Assembly: GCF_002157505.1 (NCBI RefSeq)
Contig: NZ_NFSC01000027.1
Coordinates: 62,001-126,000, forward strand
Origin: Arthrobacter agilis
GTDB lineage: Bacteria; Actinomycetota; Actinomycetes; Actinomycetales; Micrococcaceae
Reading direction: 5' to 3'
Length of the DNA: 64,000 nucleotides
Part shown: positions 34,390-44,147 of the stretch, piece by piece
How the letters are laid out: every line of letters begins with the position of its first letter
Numbering within the stretch: position 1 is the first letter of the stretch
Notes under the pieces: generated by a model
Databases searched by the model: none
The model's input: the letters and a program-made list of their open reading frames with translations, nothing else
Told to the model about the DNA's origin: nothing
Made by a program: the position numbers and the translations under genes

Positions 34390-36401
34390 GCACCACTCTT
34401 CACCGCCCCCCGGCACACCGGCAGGACCCACCGGCTCCCGTACGCGCGTCCGAGCAGCCACCAGGCCAACGATCACTGCGATCAGTGTGGAACCGTTGGT
34501 CGCGCGTGCACGGACGGGCGCCTCTGTTCCTCATGCCCACGCTGCTCCTCGCCGGCATCGTCCAGGCATGGAACATGGCGGGCTCCCCGCAGCGCATCGA
34601 CGATGAGGGCACGTACGTCGCTCAGGCCTGGGCGATCACCAACCTCGGAGAATTAGCCCACTACACCTACTGGTACGACCATCCGCCCCTGGGCTGGATA
34701 CAACTGGCGGGCTACGCCCAGCTCACAGGCGCCTTCGAACGCTGGGATACCGCTGTCATGGCCGGGCGGGAGGCCGTCCTGGTGGCAACCCTCATCAGTA
34801 CGGCCCTGCTCTGGCTGTTGGGCCGCAAGATCGGGCTGAGCCGGGCAATGGCCACGGGGGCCGCGCTCCTGTTCGCCCTGTCCCCGCTGGCACTGCAATT
34901 CCACCGCACGGTGTACCTCGACAACATCGCCACCCCCTGGCTCCTGGGCGCGCTGATCCTCGCCATGAGCCGCAAGCATCAGCTCGCAGGATTCGTCGGT
35001 GCCGCGGTCGTGTTCGGTGTCGCAGTGCTGACCAAGGAGACCTACCTCCTGGCCCTGCCCCTGGTGGGTTTCGTCATGTACCGTTCGGCGTGGCCCGCCA
35101 CACGGCGCTACACCCTGTCGGTTGCGACGACCATGCTCGTCCTGGTCGGCTTCGGTTACATCCTGTTCGCCGCAGTAAAGGGTGAGCTCATTCCAGGATC
35201 GAACCGTGTCAGCCTCATTGACGGTATTGCCTTCCAGCTCTCATCACGGGCCTCGAGTGGGTCGGTGACAGATCCTGACAGCCTCATCAGCCGCACCTTC
35301 ACAATGTGGTGGCAGCTCGACCAGGTGTTCATCCTGGCAGGCATCGCTGCGTCTCTGGTCGCCCTGTTCATCAGGAAGTTCCGCCCCTACGCAGTGCTGG
35401 TGCTGGCCCTCGTCGTTTTCATGTTCCGGCCCGGCAGCTACCTTCCGGTGCCGTACATCATCATGCTTCTGCCGTTCGCCGCGCTCCTTGTCGCCGGTGT
35501 GACGAGTTGGGCCTTTTCCCGGCTGCGGCATGGGTCGAGCGTCGGCCGTGCCGGTGGTGTTGCGATCATGATGGCGCTCATTCTGGCCGTCGTCACTGCG
35601 GTGCCCCTGTGGGCGACGCAACTGCGCGGTTTCCTCCTCTCCGATCTCGATCAGCCCACTGCTCAAGCCCAAGCCTGGCTGGAGAGCAACGTCCCCCGCT
35701 CCAATCGCCTGATCATCGACGACGCGATGTGGGTCGACCTCGTGCGCAGCGGCTTCGAGAGGGACAACGTCATCTGGTACTACAAGATGGATACCGACGC
35801 CGATGTGATCGACGCGTCCCCAGAAGGGTGGCGTGATTCGGACTACATCGTCACCACCGATTCGATGCGGACCTTCCCGCAGCAGTTTCCACAGGTGAAC
35901 GAGGCGCTCCAGAACTCCGAGGTCGTGGCGTCCTTCGGCACCGGTGCCCAGACGGTCGATATCCGGCGCATCTACCCGGAAGGGATTGCTGCAAGGACAG
36001 AGCAAGCGGCGCTGCAATCCGCAGGCCGCGCGTCCCTGGGAGCCGAGCTCGAACAGAACCCCTCCCTCGTCCTCGACGAGAACAGCAGGGCCCAGCTGAC
36101 CGCGGGGCAGGTCGATTCCCGGATCGTGGCGGCACTGAGTCGCCGCGCGGCGATCGATGACCGACTGTCCGTGTCCTTCCCCCCAGTCGACGGAGAGGAC
36201 GGTACCCTGCGCCGGCAGGTGCTGATCGCAGAAGCAGGTGGGGCACCCCTGACTCCGGGTAGCGCGGAGGCAGCCGCCCAGCAGAAGTGGTTCGAGGATC
36301 TGGACGGTGATTTCGCCGTCGACTCCGCGGTCCAAACCGATGACGGCGTTCTCGCGACGTTCTCCGTCGAGGCGCCTCCCGGCGTTCTGCCCGCGCAGTA
36401 A
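34386..36401 (+). CDS. GT-C membrane glycosyltransferase (PMT/GT39-like)
   Basis: 671 residues. The first loop carries the GT-C acidic motif D72-D-E74 followed by HPPLGW, then about ten hydrophobic segments and a soluble C-terminal region of about 240 residues. Such enzymes use polyprenyl-phosphate sugars on the outer membrane face to decorate polymers or proteins. ATG 34386 overlaps the GT2 stop (ATGA), indicating coupling. Sugar and acceptor are unknown; it may decorate the GT2 polymer. Confidence 0.82.
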   Translation: MSTTLHRPPAHRQDPPAPVRASEQPPGQRSLRSVWNRWSRVHGRAPLFLMPTLLLAGIVQAWNMAGSPQRIDDEGTYVAQAWAITNLGELAHYTYWYDHPPLGWIQLAGYAQLTGAFERWDTAVMAGREAVLVATLISTALLWLLGRKIGLSRAMATGAALLFALSPLALQFHRTVYLDNIATPWLLGALILAMSRKHQLAGFVGAAVVFGVAVLTKETYLLALPLVGFVMYRSAWPATRRYTLSVATTMLVLVGFGYILFAAVKGELIPGSNRVSLIDGIAFQLSSRASSGSVTDPDSLISRTFTMWWQLDQVFILAGIAASLVALFIRKFRPYAVLVLALVVFMFRPGSYLPVPYIIMLLPFAALLVAGVTSWAFSRLRHGSSVGRAGGVAIMMALILAVVTAVPLWATQLRGFLLSDLDQPTAQAQAWLESNVPRSNRLIIDDAMWVDLVRSGFERDNVIWYYKMDTDADVIDASPEGWRDSDYIVTTDSMRTFPQQFPQVNEALQNSEVVASFGTGAQTVDIRRIYPEGIAARTEQAALQSAGRASLGAELEQNPSLVLDENSRAQLTAGQVDSRIVAALSRRAAIDDRLSVSFPPVDGEDGTLRRQVLIAEAGGAPLTPGSAEAAAQQKWFEDLDGDFAVDSAVQTDDGVLATFSVEAPPGVLPAQ

Positions 36402-36469
36402 CTGCCACAGGCCCCGCCCGGGTCCGGCGTCCCAGATCGATCAGCTCTCTACCGTTCAGGAAAATACTC

Positions 36470-37456
36470 ATGACTGCTCCAACAGACAAATCCATCCGCC
36501 ATCCACATCACCGTGCTCCGGCCAGGGTGGGAATGCCGCGTGTGCGCGCGATGGTGGCCCTGATGGTCACTCTCATCGTCGGCGGAGTGCTATCCGTTGT
36601 CGTCGGGTCGAGCTCTGCTTCGGCAGCTGAACAAGCACAGACACCACACGGTTGGGCAAGGGTGGCGCATCTGTCACCGGATACCAAGTCGGTCGACGTC
36701 GCGCTGACTGCCGTAGCCGGTGGGCAGATCCTGTTCGACCTGAAGGACGTTGCCTACGGTGATGTCTCGGATTACCTCCGTCTTCCCGTAGGGGCTTACG
36801 TCGTCGATATGACTCCCACAGGAAGCACCGAGAACTCCGCGCCGGCTCTGAGTCAGCTCATCACCGTGAAGGAGGACCAGCCGCTCACGCTCGCCGTACT
36901 CGGTACCAATGCGAACCTCACGGCGAAGGTGGTCAGCGATGACCTCACTCCTCCTGCTGATGGTCAGGCACGCGTGCGTGTTCTTCAGGCCAGCACTGTC
37001 GCCGAGACCGTAGAGATTCAGACCAGTATGGGTATGACGATTGCCGCCGGCACGAAAAGCGGGGAAGTCACCGGGTACGCGACTGTCCAGGACGGACCGT
37101 GGGATCTGCAGCTCTTCGCTGACGCACAGAAGAGCCAGGCGAGTATCGATCTTGCCTCCGGCAGCGTGAATACGCTCCTGGTGCTCGACAACTCTTCGGG
37201 TGGACTCACGGTCAAAGCTATCTCGGACAGTGGTTCGGTGACCGATACGCCGGTCGGTGGGACCAACACCGGCGCGGCACCTTCGCACAGCAGTCCCTTC
37301 GAAACCGCACCCAGTGGCTCGAGCGCCATCGACGACAACCCCGTGGCTTCCTGGCCGGCCGTACTACTCGTCGTAGCGGGCGCGGGTGCGATCCTCGTCG
37401 TGGCGCTCGGCGCGCCGCAGAGGTTCCTGCCGGTGCTCGACCGACGTCGCCGATGA
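36470..37456 (+). CDS. DUF4397 surface protein with C-terminal membrane anchor
   Basis: 328 residues. A long basic N-region precedes the signal sequence (MVALMVTLIVGGVLSVVVGSSSASA), then a DUF4397 domain (ARVAHLSPDTKSVDVALTAV, YLRLPVGAYVVDM, ARVRVLQAST), a Ser/Thr/Pro linker and a C-terminal membrane segment with basic tail (DRRRR). No LPXTG is present. DUF4397 is an uncharacterised beta-rich surface domain. It is the third gene of the exopolysaccharide cluster, overlapping the GH8 gene by 4 bp. Confidence 0.85.
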   Translation: MTAPTDKSIRHPHHRAPARVGMPRVRAMVALMVTLIVGGVLSVVVGSSSASAAEQAQTPHGWARVAHLSPDTKSVDVALTAVAGGQILFDLKDVAYGDVSDYLRLPVGAYVVDMTPTGSTENSAPALSQLITVKEDQPLTLAVLGTNANLTAKVVSDDLTPPADGQARVRVLQASTVAETVEIQTSMGMTIAAGTKSGEVTGYATVQDGPWDLQLFADAQKSQASIDLASGSVNTLLVLDNSSGGLTVKAISDSGSVTDTPVGGTNTGAAPSHSSPFETAPSGSSAIDDNPVASWPAVLLVVAGAGAILVVALGAPQRFLPVLDRRRR

Positions 37457-38604
37457 GCCGAGGGACCCTCGCCTGGATCATCAGTTGCGGCACGGTGGCC
37501 CTCGCGGTCACGGTGATCCTGGCGCTCTGGTCCACCGGCGTGCTGTCGTTCAAAACGGCACCTTCGCAGGCGCCGAGCAACAACAACGGCCCTGTGGCGG
37601 AAGACGTGATGACTGCTGAGGAAGCATCCATCGATTTCCTGGACAACTGGGTCGACGGTGACGGTCGAGTAGTGCGACGTGACCAGGGTGGGGACACCGT
37701 CAGTGAAGGCCAGGCCTACGGTCTGCTCATCGCTCTGGGAGCCGACGACGAGGGGCGCTTCGACGCCATCTGGCGATGGACGCAGTCGAATCTGCTGCGC
37801 CATGACGGACTTCTGGCCTGGCGCTGGCAGGACGGGGAGATTGTCGACAATGAACCGGCATCAGATGCGGACGTCGACGCGGCGAGGGCGCTGGTGCTGG
37901 CAGGTTCCCACTTCGACCGACCTGACCTCACCGAAGCAGGCAACTCCCTTGCTGGGGCAGTGATGGACTCCATGACCGCTCAGACTCCGTTGGGTCGGAT
38001 ACTGCTACCAGGAGTGTGGGCTGCTGGCGGGCCGGACTACGATTACAACCCGTCCTATGCATCGCCTGTGTCCTTCGGCGTCCTCGCTGAAAGCACCGGG
38101 GACGCCCGGTGGGCGGAGCTGAGGGCAGGTGGCACCGCAGTCACGGCTGCGCTCCTGACGAGAAGCCCGTTGCCCCCGGATTGGGCACAAGTGACCGGGG
38201 TAGGAGACGTCAATGCGATGCCGGGAGCTGCAGGAAAGGGCGAAGACGTGCGGTACAGCTACGATGCTGCCCGACTGCCCTTGCGCTTCGCGGAGTCATG
38301 TCTCGAGGAAGACCGTCGGCTGGCCGCGCAGATGCTCCCGCCTCTCACCCGGGAGGACCACCTGCCCGTCGCACTTGATCTCGGCGGCACCGCCCTGAAC
38401 TCCGACGAGCACCCCATCGCCTATCTTGCACGCGCTGCCGCGGCCGCCTCCGCAGGTAATGCATCGAAGGCGACCGATGACGTGGGCCGGGCGAGCGACA
38501 TGGCGCAGCAGTACGGCACGTACTACGGGGCCGCGTGGACCGCGCTGGGAAAACTCATGCTCGAAACCACCACTCTCGGTGGATGTGCACCCCTCACCAA
38601 CTGA
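37453..38604 (+). CDS. GH8 endo-glucanase (BcsZ-like)
   Basis: 383 residues. An N-terminal membrane anchor (LAWIISCGTVALAVTVILALW) places it outside the membrane. The GH8 general-acid E85 lies in SEGQAYG and the family signature A136-S-D-A-D140-VDAARALVLAGSHF is intact. GH8 glucanases accompany bacterial cellulose synthases and trim or regulate the polymer, so this supports a beta-1,4-glucan-like product. ATG 37453 overlaps the DUF4397 stop. Confidence 0.93.
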   Translation: MSRGTLAWIISCGTVALAVTVILALWSTGVLSFKTAPSQAPSNNNGPVAEDVMTAEEASIDFLDNWVDGDGRVVRRDQGGDTVSEGQAYGLLIALGADDEGRFDAIWRWTQSNLLRHDGLLAWRWQDGEIVDNEPASDADVDAARALVLAGSHFDRPDLTEAGNSLAGAVMDSMTAQTPLGRILLPGVWAAGGPDYDYNPSYASPVSFGVLAESTGDARWAELRAGGTAVTAALLTRSPLPPDWAQVTGVGDVNAMPGAAGKGEDVRYSYDAARLPLRFAESCLEEDRRLAAQMLPPLTREDHLPVALDLGGTALNSDEHPIAYLARAAAAASAGNASKATDDVGRASDMAQQYGTYYGAAWTALGKLMLETTTLGGCAPLTN

Positions 38605-38641
38605 CCTGTTCCGGCACAGGCACAACGACAAAAGGTATGAA

Positions 38642-39349
38642 TTGCTGAACTTGAGACGTCAAGCGCGCTTCGCCTTGACCGCCACTGGGATCCTCACCAC
38701 TCTGCTCCTCAGCGCCTGCGGCGCGCCAGCCGGATCTGGCAACCCGACGGCTCCTACCGTCATCCCGTCCACCGCGACCGGCCCGGTAACCGCAATGCCT
38801 GATACCCGCCAGGTCCCAGCTACTGGGAACGCCGGCGCCTCCGCGGCATCAGCCGGAAAGATACAGGACCCCTCGGAGACAGCACCGTCGGCAGACACCT
38901 CAGGAGCAGCTCCCGTCCGGATCAGTATTCCCGCGATCGGTGTCGACGCTCCGCTGGAAGTCCTGTCCCTGAATGCGGAAGATTCGCTGGAGCCGCCCGT
39001 TGCCTGGGACGCCGCCGGTTGGTACGACCGAAGCCCCCTCCCCGGCGAGCGTGGCCCCTCGGTCATCGCCGGACACCTCGTCGCTCCCGATGGGCCCGCT
39101 GTCTTCGTCGACCTCGGCGCACTCGGACCAGGGGACCAGGTGACAGTTACCCAGGCAGACGGAAGCATCGACACTTTCGCTGTCGACCGCACCATCTCCG
39201 CAGAGCGTACCGACTCATTTCCCACCGAAGAGATCTACGGGCCGACACCGGACGCCCAACTACGCCTCATCACCTGCGATGGCGAGTACGACCCCGCCCG
39301 CGGTCATTGGACCCGAAACATGGTCGTCTTCGCCACGGCACTCCAGTGA
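38642..39349 (+). CDS. Sortase (class F-like) with lipoprotein signal
   Basis: 235 residues. The lipobox LLSAC puts Cys26 as the lipid-modified residue, then a long Thr/Ala/Pro linker and the sortase barrel with catalytic H145 (IAGHL), C212 (LITCDGEYD) and R225 (HWTRNMV). Most sortases use a membrane helix, so the lipid anchor is notable. TTG 38642 follows AAAGGT. It closes the exopolysaccharide cluster, so its job may be to attach a cluster-specific protein to the wall. Confidence 0.9.
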   Translation: MLNLRRQARFALTATGILTTLLLSACGAPAGSGNPTAPTVIPSTATGPVTAMPDTRQVPATGNAGASAASAGKIQDPSETAPSADTSGAAPVRISIPAIGVDAPLEVLSLNAEDSLEPPVAWDAAGWYDRSPLPGERGPSVIAGHLVAPDGPAVFVDLGALGPGDQVTVTQADGSIDTFAVDRTISAERTDSFPTEEIYGPTPDAQLRLITCDGEYDPARGHWTRNMVVFATALQ

Positions 39350-39415
39350 ATCCGCCGCAGAAGCAGTGGTTCGTCCGAAGGGCAGCCGGCTGGTCAGAAT
39401 CGCTGGGCAGTACAG

Positions 39416-40177
39416 CTAGCCGGCCGGGCGCAGCGATGTGATCATGGCCCTGATGTCCTGGTACTCCTGCGTCTCCATGTAGGCCTCGGGGGTGTCGATG
39501 TGCTGGGGCTTCCCCGGGTAGATCTCATGGGGGTCATAGGTCCCACCGAAGGCAGCGCCCGACGGCGGCCACGTGAAGAAGTGCGCGATGGGGCATGCCA
39601 TCGGGCCTGTGGGCTCCGGCGCGGAGGTGATCCCGTACGCGAGCGTGGAGGCGGCCACCGGATCGGCGACGGAGGGGTCCGTCCGTCCCTCGAAGACAAA
39701 GCGCGGCGTTCCGGAGTCCTGGCTGAGGGCGGGAAGCACCTCCGAATCGAGGAGCGCGTAGGGGAGCTCCTCCGGGCAGACGGCACCGGTCACGAGGTTC
39801 GTGCGCAGGGTTGCGAGCCGCCGGCCGGTCCCGTCACCGACGACGACCAACACGCCCTCAGGGGGCACTTTCGGTGCGTCGGCGACGTCCCACTCCGCGG
39901 GGTGGTCGAAGGACAGGCTCCCGTCCGACGTGGTGTAGGTAGCCCAGTCGCCGTCTGCAGCGGGGTCCGTCGGCTCTCCGGATGGCTCCCCGGATGGCTG
40001 CACGGACGGCTGCCCGGACGGTGTCGGCTCCCCGGATGAGGTGACTGTCACGGGTTGGGCTTCCTCCGAGGCCTCGGGGGTGGCGGTGCCCGCCTCGGGA
40101 GAAGCGCAGGAAGAGAGAATCAATGCGAGGCACAGCGCCCCTGATGACAGCAGCGCTGGATGTGCTGAACGACCCAT
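39416..40177 (-). CDS. Lipoprotein of unknown function
   Basis: 253 residues with a lipobox (LALILSSCAS), a Ser/Gly/Glu/Pro repeat linker (SGEPSGEPTDPAA) and a C-terminal domain that begins YTTSDGSLSFDHPAEWDV, a pattern found in PsbP/LpqN-like or uncharacterised lipoproteins. ATG 40177 follows AAGGAGTAACC. It is convergent with the sortase gene and may be unrelated to it. Function is not known. Confidence 0.8.
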   Translation of the reverse strand: MGRSAHPALLSSGALCLALILSSCASPEAGTATPEASEEAQPVTVTSSGEPTPSGQPSVQPSGEPSGEPTDPAADGDWATYTTSDGSLSFDHPAEWDVADAPKVPPEGVLVVVGDGTGRRLATLRTNLVTGAVCPEELPYALLDSEVLPALSQDSGTPRFVFEGRTDPSVADPVAASTLAYGITSAPEPTGPMACPIAHFFTWPPSGAAFGGTYDPHEIYPGKPQHIDTPEAYMETQEYQDIRAMITSLRPAG

Positions 40178-40335
40178 GGTTACTCCTTCGTATGGTGGGT
40201 GGATCGCTGGTGAGCCCGATCGGAGGCATGCGACAGGGCCGCAATGCAACTGTTGCCGCCGTCGTCGAATCGTTGTGTGTTCGTTCAGGGTTCGTGATGC
40301 TGCAACGCGCTCCGTCACCGCGTACGGCAGGGCAC

Positions 40336-41370
40336 TCAGCGTCCCGGCGCGGTCGGCGACGATCGGCTGACACTCCCCGCGGTGTCCGAGCCCTCCTGCC
40401 GCAGGTGGGTGGGCAGGATGCTTCCGGGCGCCCGGCTGCGGATGAGCAGCAGGTTCCGGGCGTGCTCGTGGAGGCGCCGGTCCTCGTCCGAGCGCGGCAC
40501 CCAGGGCGGGACCGGGACGGCCGTGCCCTCGTCGTCGCGCGCCACCATGACCGTGAGGCACGTGGTGGTCAGCGCCATCTCCCGGGACCGCGGGCTGCCG
40601 GAGCGGACGTGGACCGCGACGTGCATGCCCTTGTGCCCGGTGTAGACGAGGCGCGCTTCCACCTCGACCACATCGCCGATGTGCAGCGGCTTCAGGAACC
40701 GCACGCCGCCCGAGAAGACCGCGACGGTATCCAGCCCGCAGTAGCGCGTGGAGCAGACGTAGGCCGCCTCGTCGATCCAGTCCATGACCGTGCCGCCGTG
40801 GACCTTTCCGCCCCAGTTGACGTCGGTCGGCGCGGCGAGGAACCGGAGGACGGTGCGTTCGGCCGTGCCGGCGTCGGTGTACTCCTGGCGGCTCATCTCC
40901 TCCACGATCTCCCTGCGGACGTCGATGCGTGCCACGGCGTGGTCGCTGTCCAGGCGTTCGGCGTCGGTCCGGGGTTCGAAGGCGGGGACGGAAACGGGTT
41001 TGCCATCGGGTCCCACCGCCACGAAGATCACCAGGCATTCGCTGCGCCGTCCGCCATCGTTCCCCGAGACGGACCCTGACGAGACAACGGTCCGGATGTG
41101 CATGGAGGACGTGCCGGTGTGGACGATGGTGGCCTCGACCTCCACGAGGTCGCCCACCACCACGGGGTCCGCGAAGTGGATGTTGCCCACGTACGCGGTG
41201 ACGCAGTAGGTCTTCGCCCAGCCGACGGCGGCGGCGTAGGCGGCCTTGTCCACCCACTCGAGCACCGTGCCGGCGTCGACCGATCCGCTGTGTCCGAGGT
41301 CGGTGGGGGAGGCGAGGAACCTGAGGGTGACGGAGTGCGCTGTCTCCGCGGCGGGCGAGGGAGCATTCAT
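40336..41370 (-). CDS. Double-hotdog acyl-CoA thioesterase
   Basis: 344 residues made of two hotdog domains. Each has the family helix motif (GSVDAGTVLEWVDKAAY near residue 29; GGKVHGGTVMDWIDEAAY near 188), as in BFIT/YciA-type thioesterases. It would hydrolyse acyl-CoA esters in the cytosol. The start ATG 41370 lacks a clear ribosome site, but the domain begins right after it. Confidence 0.88.
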   Translation of the reverse strand: MNAPSPAAETAHSVTLRFLASPTDLGHSGSVDAGTVLEWVDKAAYAAAVGWAKTYCVTAYVGNIHFADPVVVGDLVEVEATIVHTGTSSMHIRTVVSSGSVSGNDGGRRSECLVIFVAVGPDGKPVSVPAFEPRTDAERLDSDHAVARIDVRREIVEEMSRQEYTDAGTAERTVLRFLAAPTDVNWGGKVHGGTVMDWIDEAAYVCSTRYCGLDTVAVFSGGVRFLKPLHIGDVVEVEARLVYTGHKGMHVAVHVRSGSPRSREMALTTTCLTVMVARDDEGTAVPVPPWVPRSDEDRRLHEHARNLLLIRSRAPGSILPTHLRQEGSDTAGSVSRSSPTAPGR

Positions 41371-41425
41371 GACTCAGTATCACCATGCGGGGGACGCGAG
41401 CGGTAATGCGGCCCCCGCGCGGGTG

Positions 41426-42469
41426 TCACAACCGGAGGTCGATGACGGTGACCCCGCCCGCCGATCGGTCGCCCGCCATGGCCACGAGGGCGTCCGGCAC
41501 GTCCGCGAGGGAGATGGTCCGTTCGATGAGGTCCTGCGGGCGCAGGCGGTCCGCCGCCACCAGGTCGAGCAGCCCGGGGTAGTCCCGCGCCGGCATGCCG
41601 TGGCTGCCCAGGATGGAGATCTCCTTGCCGATGACCGCCCCCATGGGAATGACGGGATCCGAGGGGAAGAGGCCGATCTGCACGTGGCGGCCCCGCGGCC
41701 GCAGCGAGAGGATCCCGACCGCGGCCGTCTCCTCGCGTCCGAGGGCATCCACGGAGACATCGAAGCCGGACGGCGCCGTCGCGCGCACGGCCTCGAGCAC
41801 GGCCTCGCGCGGCAGGCCGGAGGAAAGCACGGTCCTGGCGGCGCCGAACCTCGTGGCCCGATCCAGCGCGGCGTCGTCGATGTCGACGGCGACCACCTCC
41901 GCGCCCAGAGCCGCGCCGATCATCACGGCGCTCAGGCCCACGCCGCCGCAGCCGACCACCACGAGGGTCTCGCCGGCCCCGAGGCGCGCCTGGTGCACGA
42001 GGCCGCGGTACGACGTCGCGAACCGGCAGCCGAGCAGCGCGGCGGCGCCGCTGTCGAGGGTGGCGGGCACGGCGATCAGGTTGGTGTCGGCGTCGTGCAG
42101 GGCCACGAGGTCGGCGAAGGAGCCCCAGTGGGTGAAACCCGGCTGCGTCTGGTTGCGGCACACCTGCCCGTTGCCGGACAGGCATTCCGGGCAACGCCCG
42201 CAGGCGCAGACGAACGGGGTGGTGACGCGGTCGCCCACGGCGAAGAGCCGTACGTCGTCGCCGACCGCGGTGATGGTGCCCACCAGCTCGTGGCCGGGGA
42301 CGTGCGGGAGGGTGATGCCGTCGTCGTGTCCCAGCCACCCGTGCACGTCGCTGCGGCACAGGCCGGTCGCCTCGACGCGGACGACGACGCCCCGCGGCGA
42401 CGGGACGGGCTCGGGGACGTCCCGGAGGACAGGGCGGGCGGAGAACCCGTCGAAGCAGACAGCGCGCAT
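41426..42469 (-). CDS. Zinc-dependent alcohol dehydrogenase family protein
   Basis: 347 residues of the medium-chain dehydrogenase family. Catalytic Zn ligands include the Cys in GLCRSDVHGW and the His-Glu in PGHELVG; the structural zinc loop is CACGRCPECLSGNGQVC. The nucleotide-binding motif GCGGVGLSAV is present. Substrate is not evident. Confidence 0.92.
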   Translation of the reverse strand: MRAVCFDGFSARPVLRDVPEPVPSPRGVVVRVEATGLCRSDVHGWLGHDDGITLPHVPGHELVGTITAVGDDVRLFAVGDRVTTPFVCACGRCPECLSGNGQVCRNQTQPGFTHWGSFADLVALHDADTNLIAVPATLDSGAAALLGCRFATSYRGLVHQARLGAGETLVVVGCGGVGLSAVMIGAALGAEVVAVDIDDAALDRATRFGAARTVLSSGLPREAVLEAVRATAPSGFDVSVDALGREETAAVGILSLRPRGRHVQIGLFPSDPVIPMGAVIGKEISILGSHGMPARDYPGLLDLVAADRLRPQDLIERTISLADVPDALVAMAGDRSAGGVTVIDLRL

Positions 42470-42521
42470 CGCACCATTCTGCCCCGCGGATTCCCCGCCC
42501 GTCGCCTCGCCCCTCGGGACG

Positions 42522-44147
42522 TCAGGACTTCGCCTGGGGAACCCTCCGGGCGGCGCGTGATCCGGTGCGCCGTGTCCCCGTGATGAGCGGATCCTTCGCG
42601 AGGTCCATCATGAGGGCAACGCAGAGCCCGATCATCACGAGCAGGAAGGGGGCTGCGGCGATGATGGTCAGCGTCTGCAGTGCTTCGAGGCTTCCCACGG
42701 AGAGCAGGACGGCGGCCACTCCGCCGGTCAGGGCGCCCCACAGGATGGTGAGCCACTTGCGCGGAACGGCCGAGCCGAAGGAGGACAGCGATCCGAGGAC
42801 GATCGAGGACGCATCGGCGCCCGAGATGAAGAAGACCGCGACGAGGACGACCACCAGGATCGAGGTGACGGACGCCAGCGGGTACTGGGACAGGAGGGCG
42901 AACATCGCCGATTCCTGGCTCTCCGCGTTCGCGGCGGCGATGTCGACCCCGTTGTCCTGCAGGGTGAGGGCCGAGCCTCCCCAGACGCTGAACCAGAGGA
43001 CGCTGATGACGCTGGGCACGGCCACGACGCCCAGGACGAACTCGCGGATGGTGCGCCCGCGGGAGATCTTCGCGAGGAACGAGCCGACGAAGGGCGTCCA
43101 GGAGACCCACCAGGCCCAGTAGAAGATGGTCCACGCCGCGAGCCATTCGTGGCCGCCGAAGGCGCCCGTGCGGGACGCCATCTGGGGGAGGCTGATGAGG
43201 TAGCTGCCCGTCGAGGCCGGGATGAGCTCGAGGATGAAGACCGTGGGTCCCACGACGAACAGGAAGAACAGCAGGGCGAGCGCGAGGATCATGTTGCCGT
43301 TGGAGAGCCACTTGATGCCGCGGCTGATGCCGCTGACGGCCGACAGGACGAAGCAGACGGTGAGGACGGCGATCAGGGCGATCTGCAGTCCCAGGCTGCT
43401 GCCCACGCCGAAGACCTTCGAGAGTCCGCCGTTGATCTGCAGGACACCGAGGCCGAGGGACGTGGCGGACCCGAAGAGGGTCGCGAAGATCGCGAAGACG
43501 TCGATCGCGCGCAGGCCCTTCGGCGTGGGACGCCCGCGGAACAGGGCGGTGAACGCCCCGCTGAAGCCGGCACCGCGGTCCCTGCGGAAGGCCGAGTAGG
43601 CGAGCGCCAGACCGACGACGGCGTAGATGGCCCAGGGGTGGATGGCCCAGTGGAACAGCGTGTAGTTCATGGCCTGGCGGGCCGCTTCCGGAGTGCCCGG
43701 CTCGATGCCGTCGACGGGCGGCGTGAGGTAGTGGGAGATCGGCTCGGTGACACCGTAGAACATGAGTCCGATGCCCATGCCGGCACTGAACATCATGGCG
43801 ATCCAGGAAACCCTCGAGTACTCGGGCTTCTCGCCGTCCTTGCCGAGGGGTATGCGGCCGTACTTGCTGAAAGCGAGGAAGAGAGCGAAGACCACGAATC
43901 CCGTGGCCGTGGCGACGAAGGCCCAGCCGAAGGTGGCGACGAGGCCATTGAGTACGGAGGTGGTGATGTCGGAGAAGGCGGTGGGGAAGAGGACCGCCAC
44001 CAGCATCAGGAGGATGACGATCGAGAGCGAGACGAAGAGGACGGGCTTGTCCAACGCGGCCTTCACGGGCGCCTCTCCGGGAGGGGCTTCGAAGGGCGTC
44101 TCCTCGCCGGGCGGAGATCCTTGAATGGGCTCGATGGAATTAGACAT
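42522..44147 (-). CDS. BCCT family betaine/choline/carnitine transporter
   Basis: 541 residues with 12 predicted membrane segments. BCCT hallmarks are MFSAGMGIGLMFYGVTEP and the Trp-rich segment FYWAWWVSWTPFVGSFLAKISRGRTIREF. It imports a compatible solute such as glycine betaine, probably with Na+. The short charged C-tail could sense osmotic strength. Apparently monocistronic. Confidence 0.94.
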   Translation of the reverse strand: MSNSIEPIQGSPPGEETPFEAPPGEAPVKAALDKPVLFVSLSIVILLMLVAVLFPTAFSDITTSVLNGLVATFGWAFVATATGFVVFALFLAFSKYGRIPLGKDGEKPEYSRVSWIAMMFSAGMGIGLMFYGVTEPISHYLTPPVDGIEPGTPEAARQAMNYTLFHWAIHPWAIYAVVGLALAYSAFRRDRGAGFSGAFTALFRGRPTPKGLRAIDVFAIFATLFGSATSLGLGVLQINGGLSKVFGVGSSLGLQIALIAVLTVCFVLSAVSGISRGIKWLSNGNMILALALLFFLFVVGPTVFILELIPASTGSYLISLPQMASRTGAFGGHEWLAAWTIFYWAWWVSWTPFVGSFLAKISRGRTIREFVLGVVAVPSVISVLWFSVWGGSALTLQDNGVDIAAANAESQESAMFALLSQYPLASVTSILVVVLVAVFFISGADASSIVLGSLSSFGSAVPRKWLTILWGALTGGVAAVLLSVGSLEALQTLTIIAAAPFLLVMIGLCVALMMDLAKDPLITGTRRTGSRAARRVPQAKS

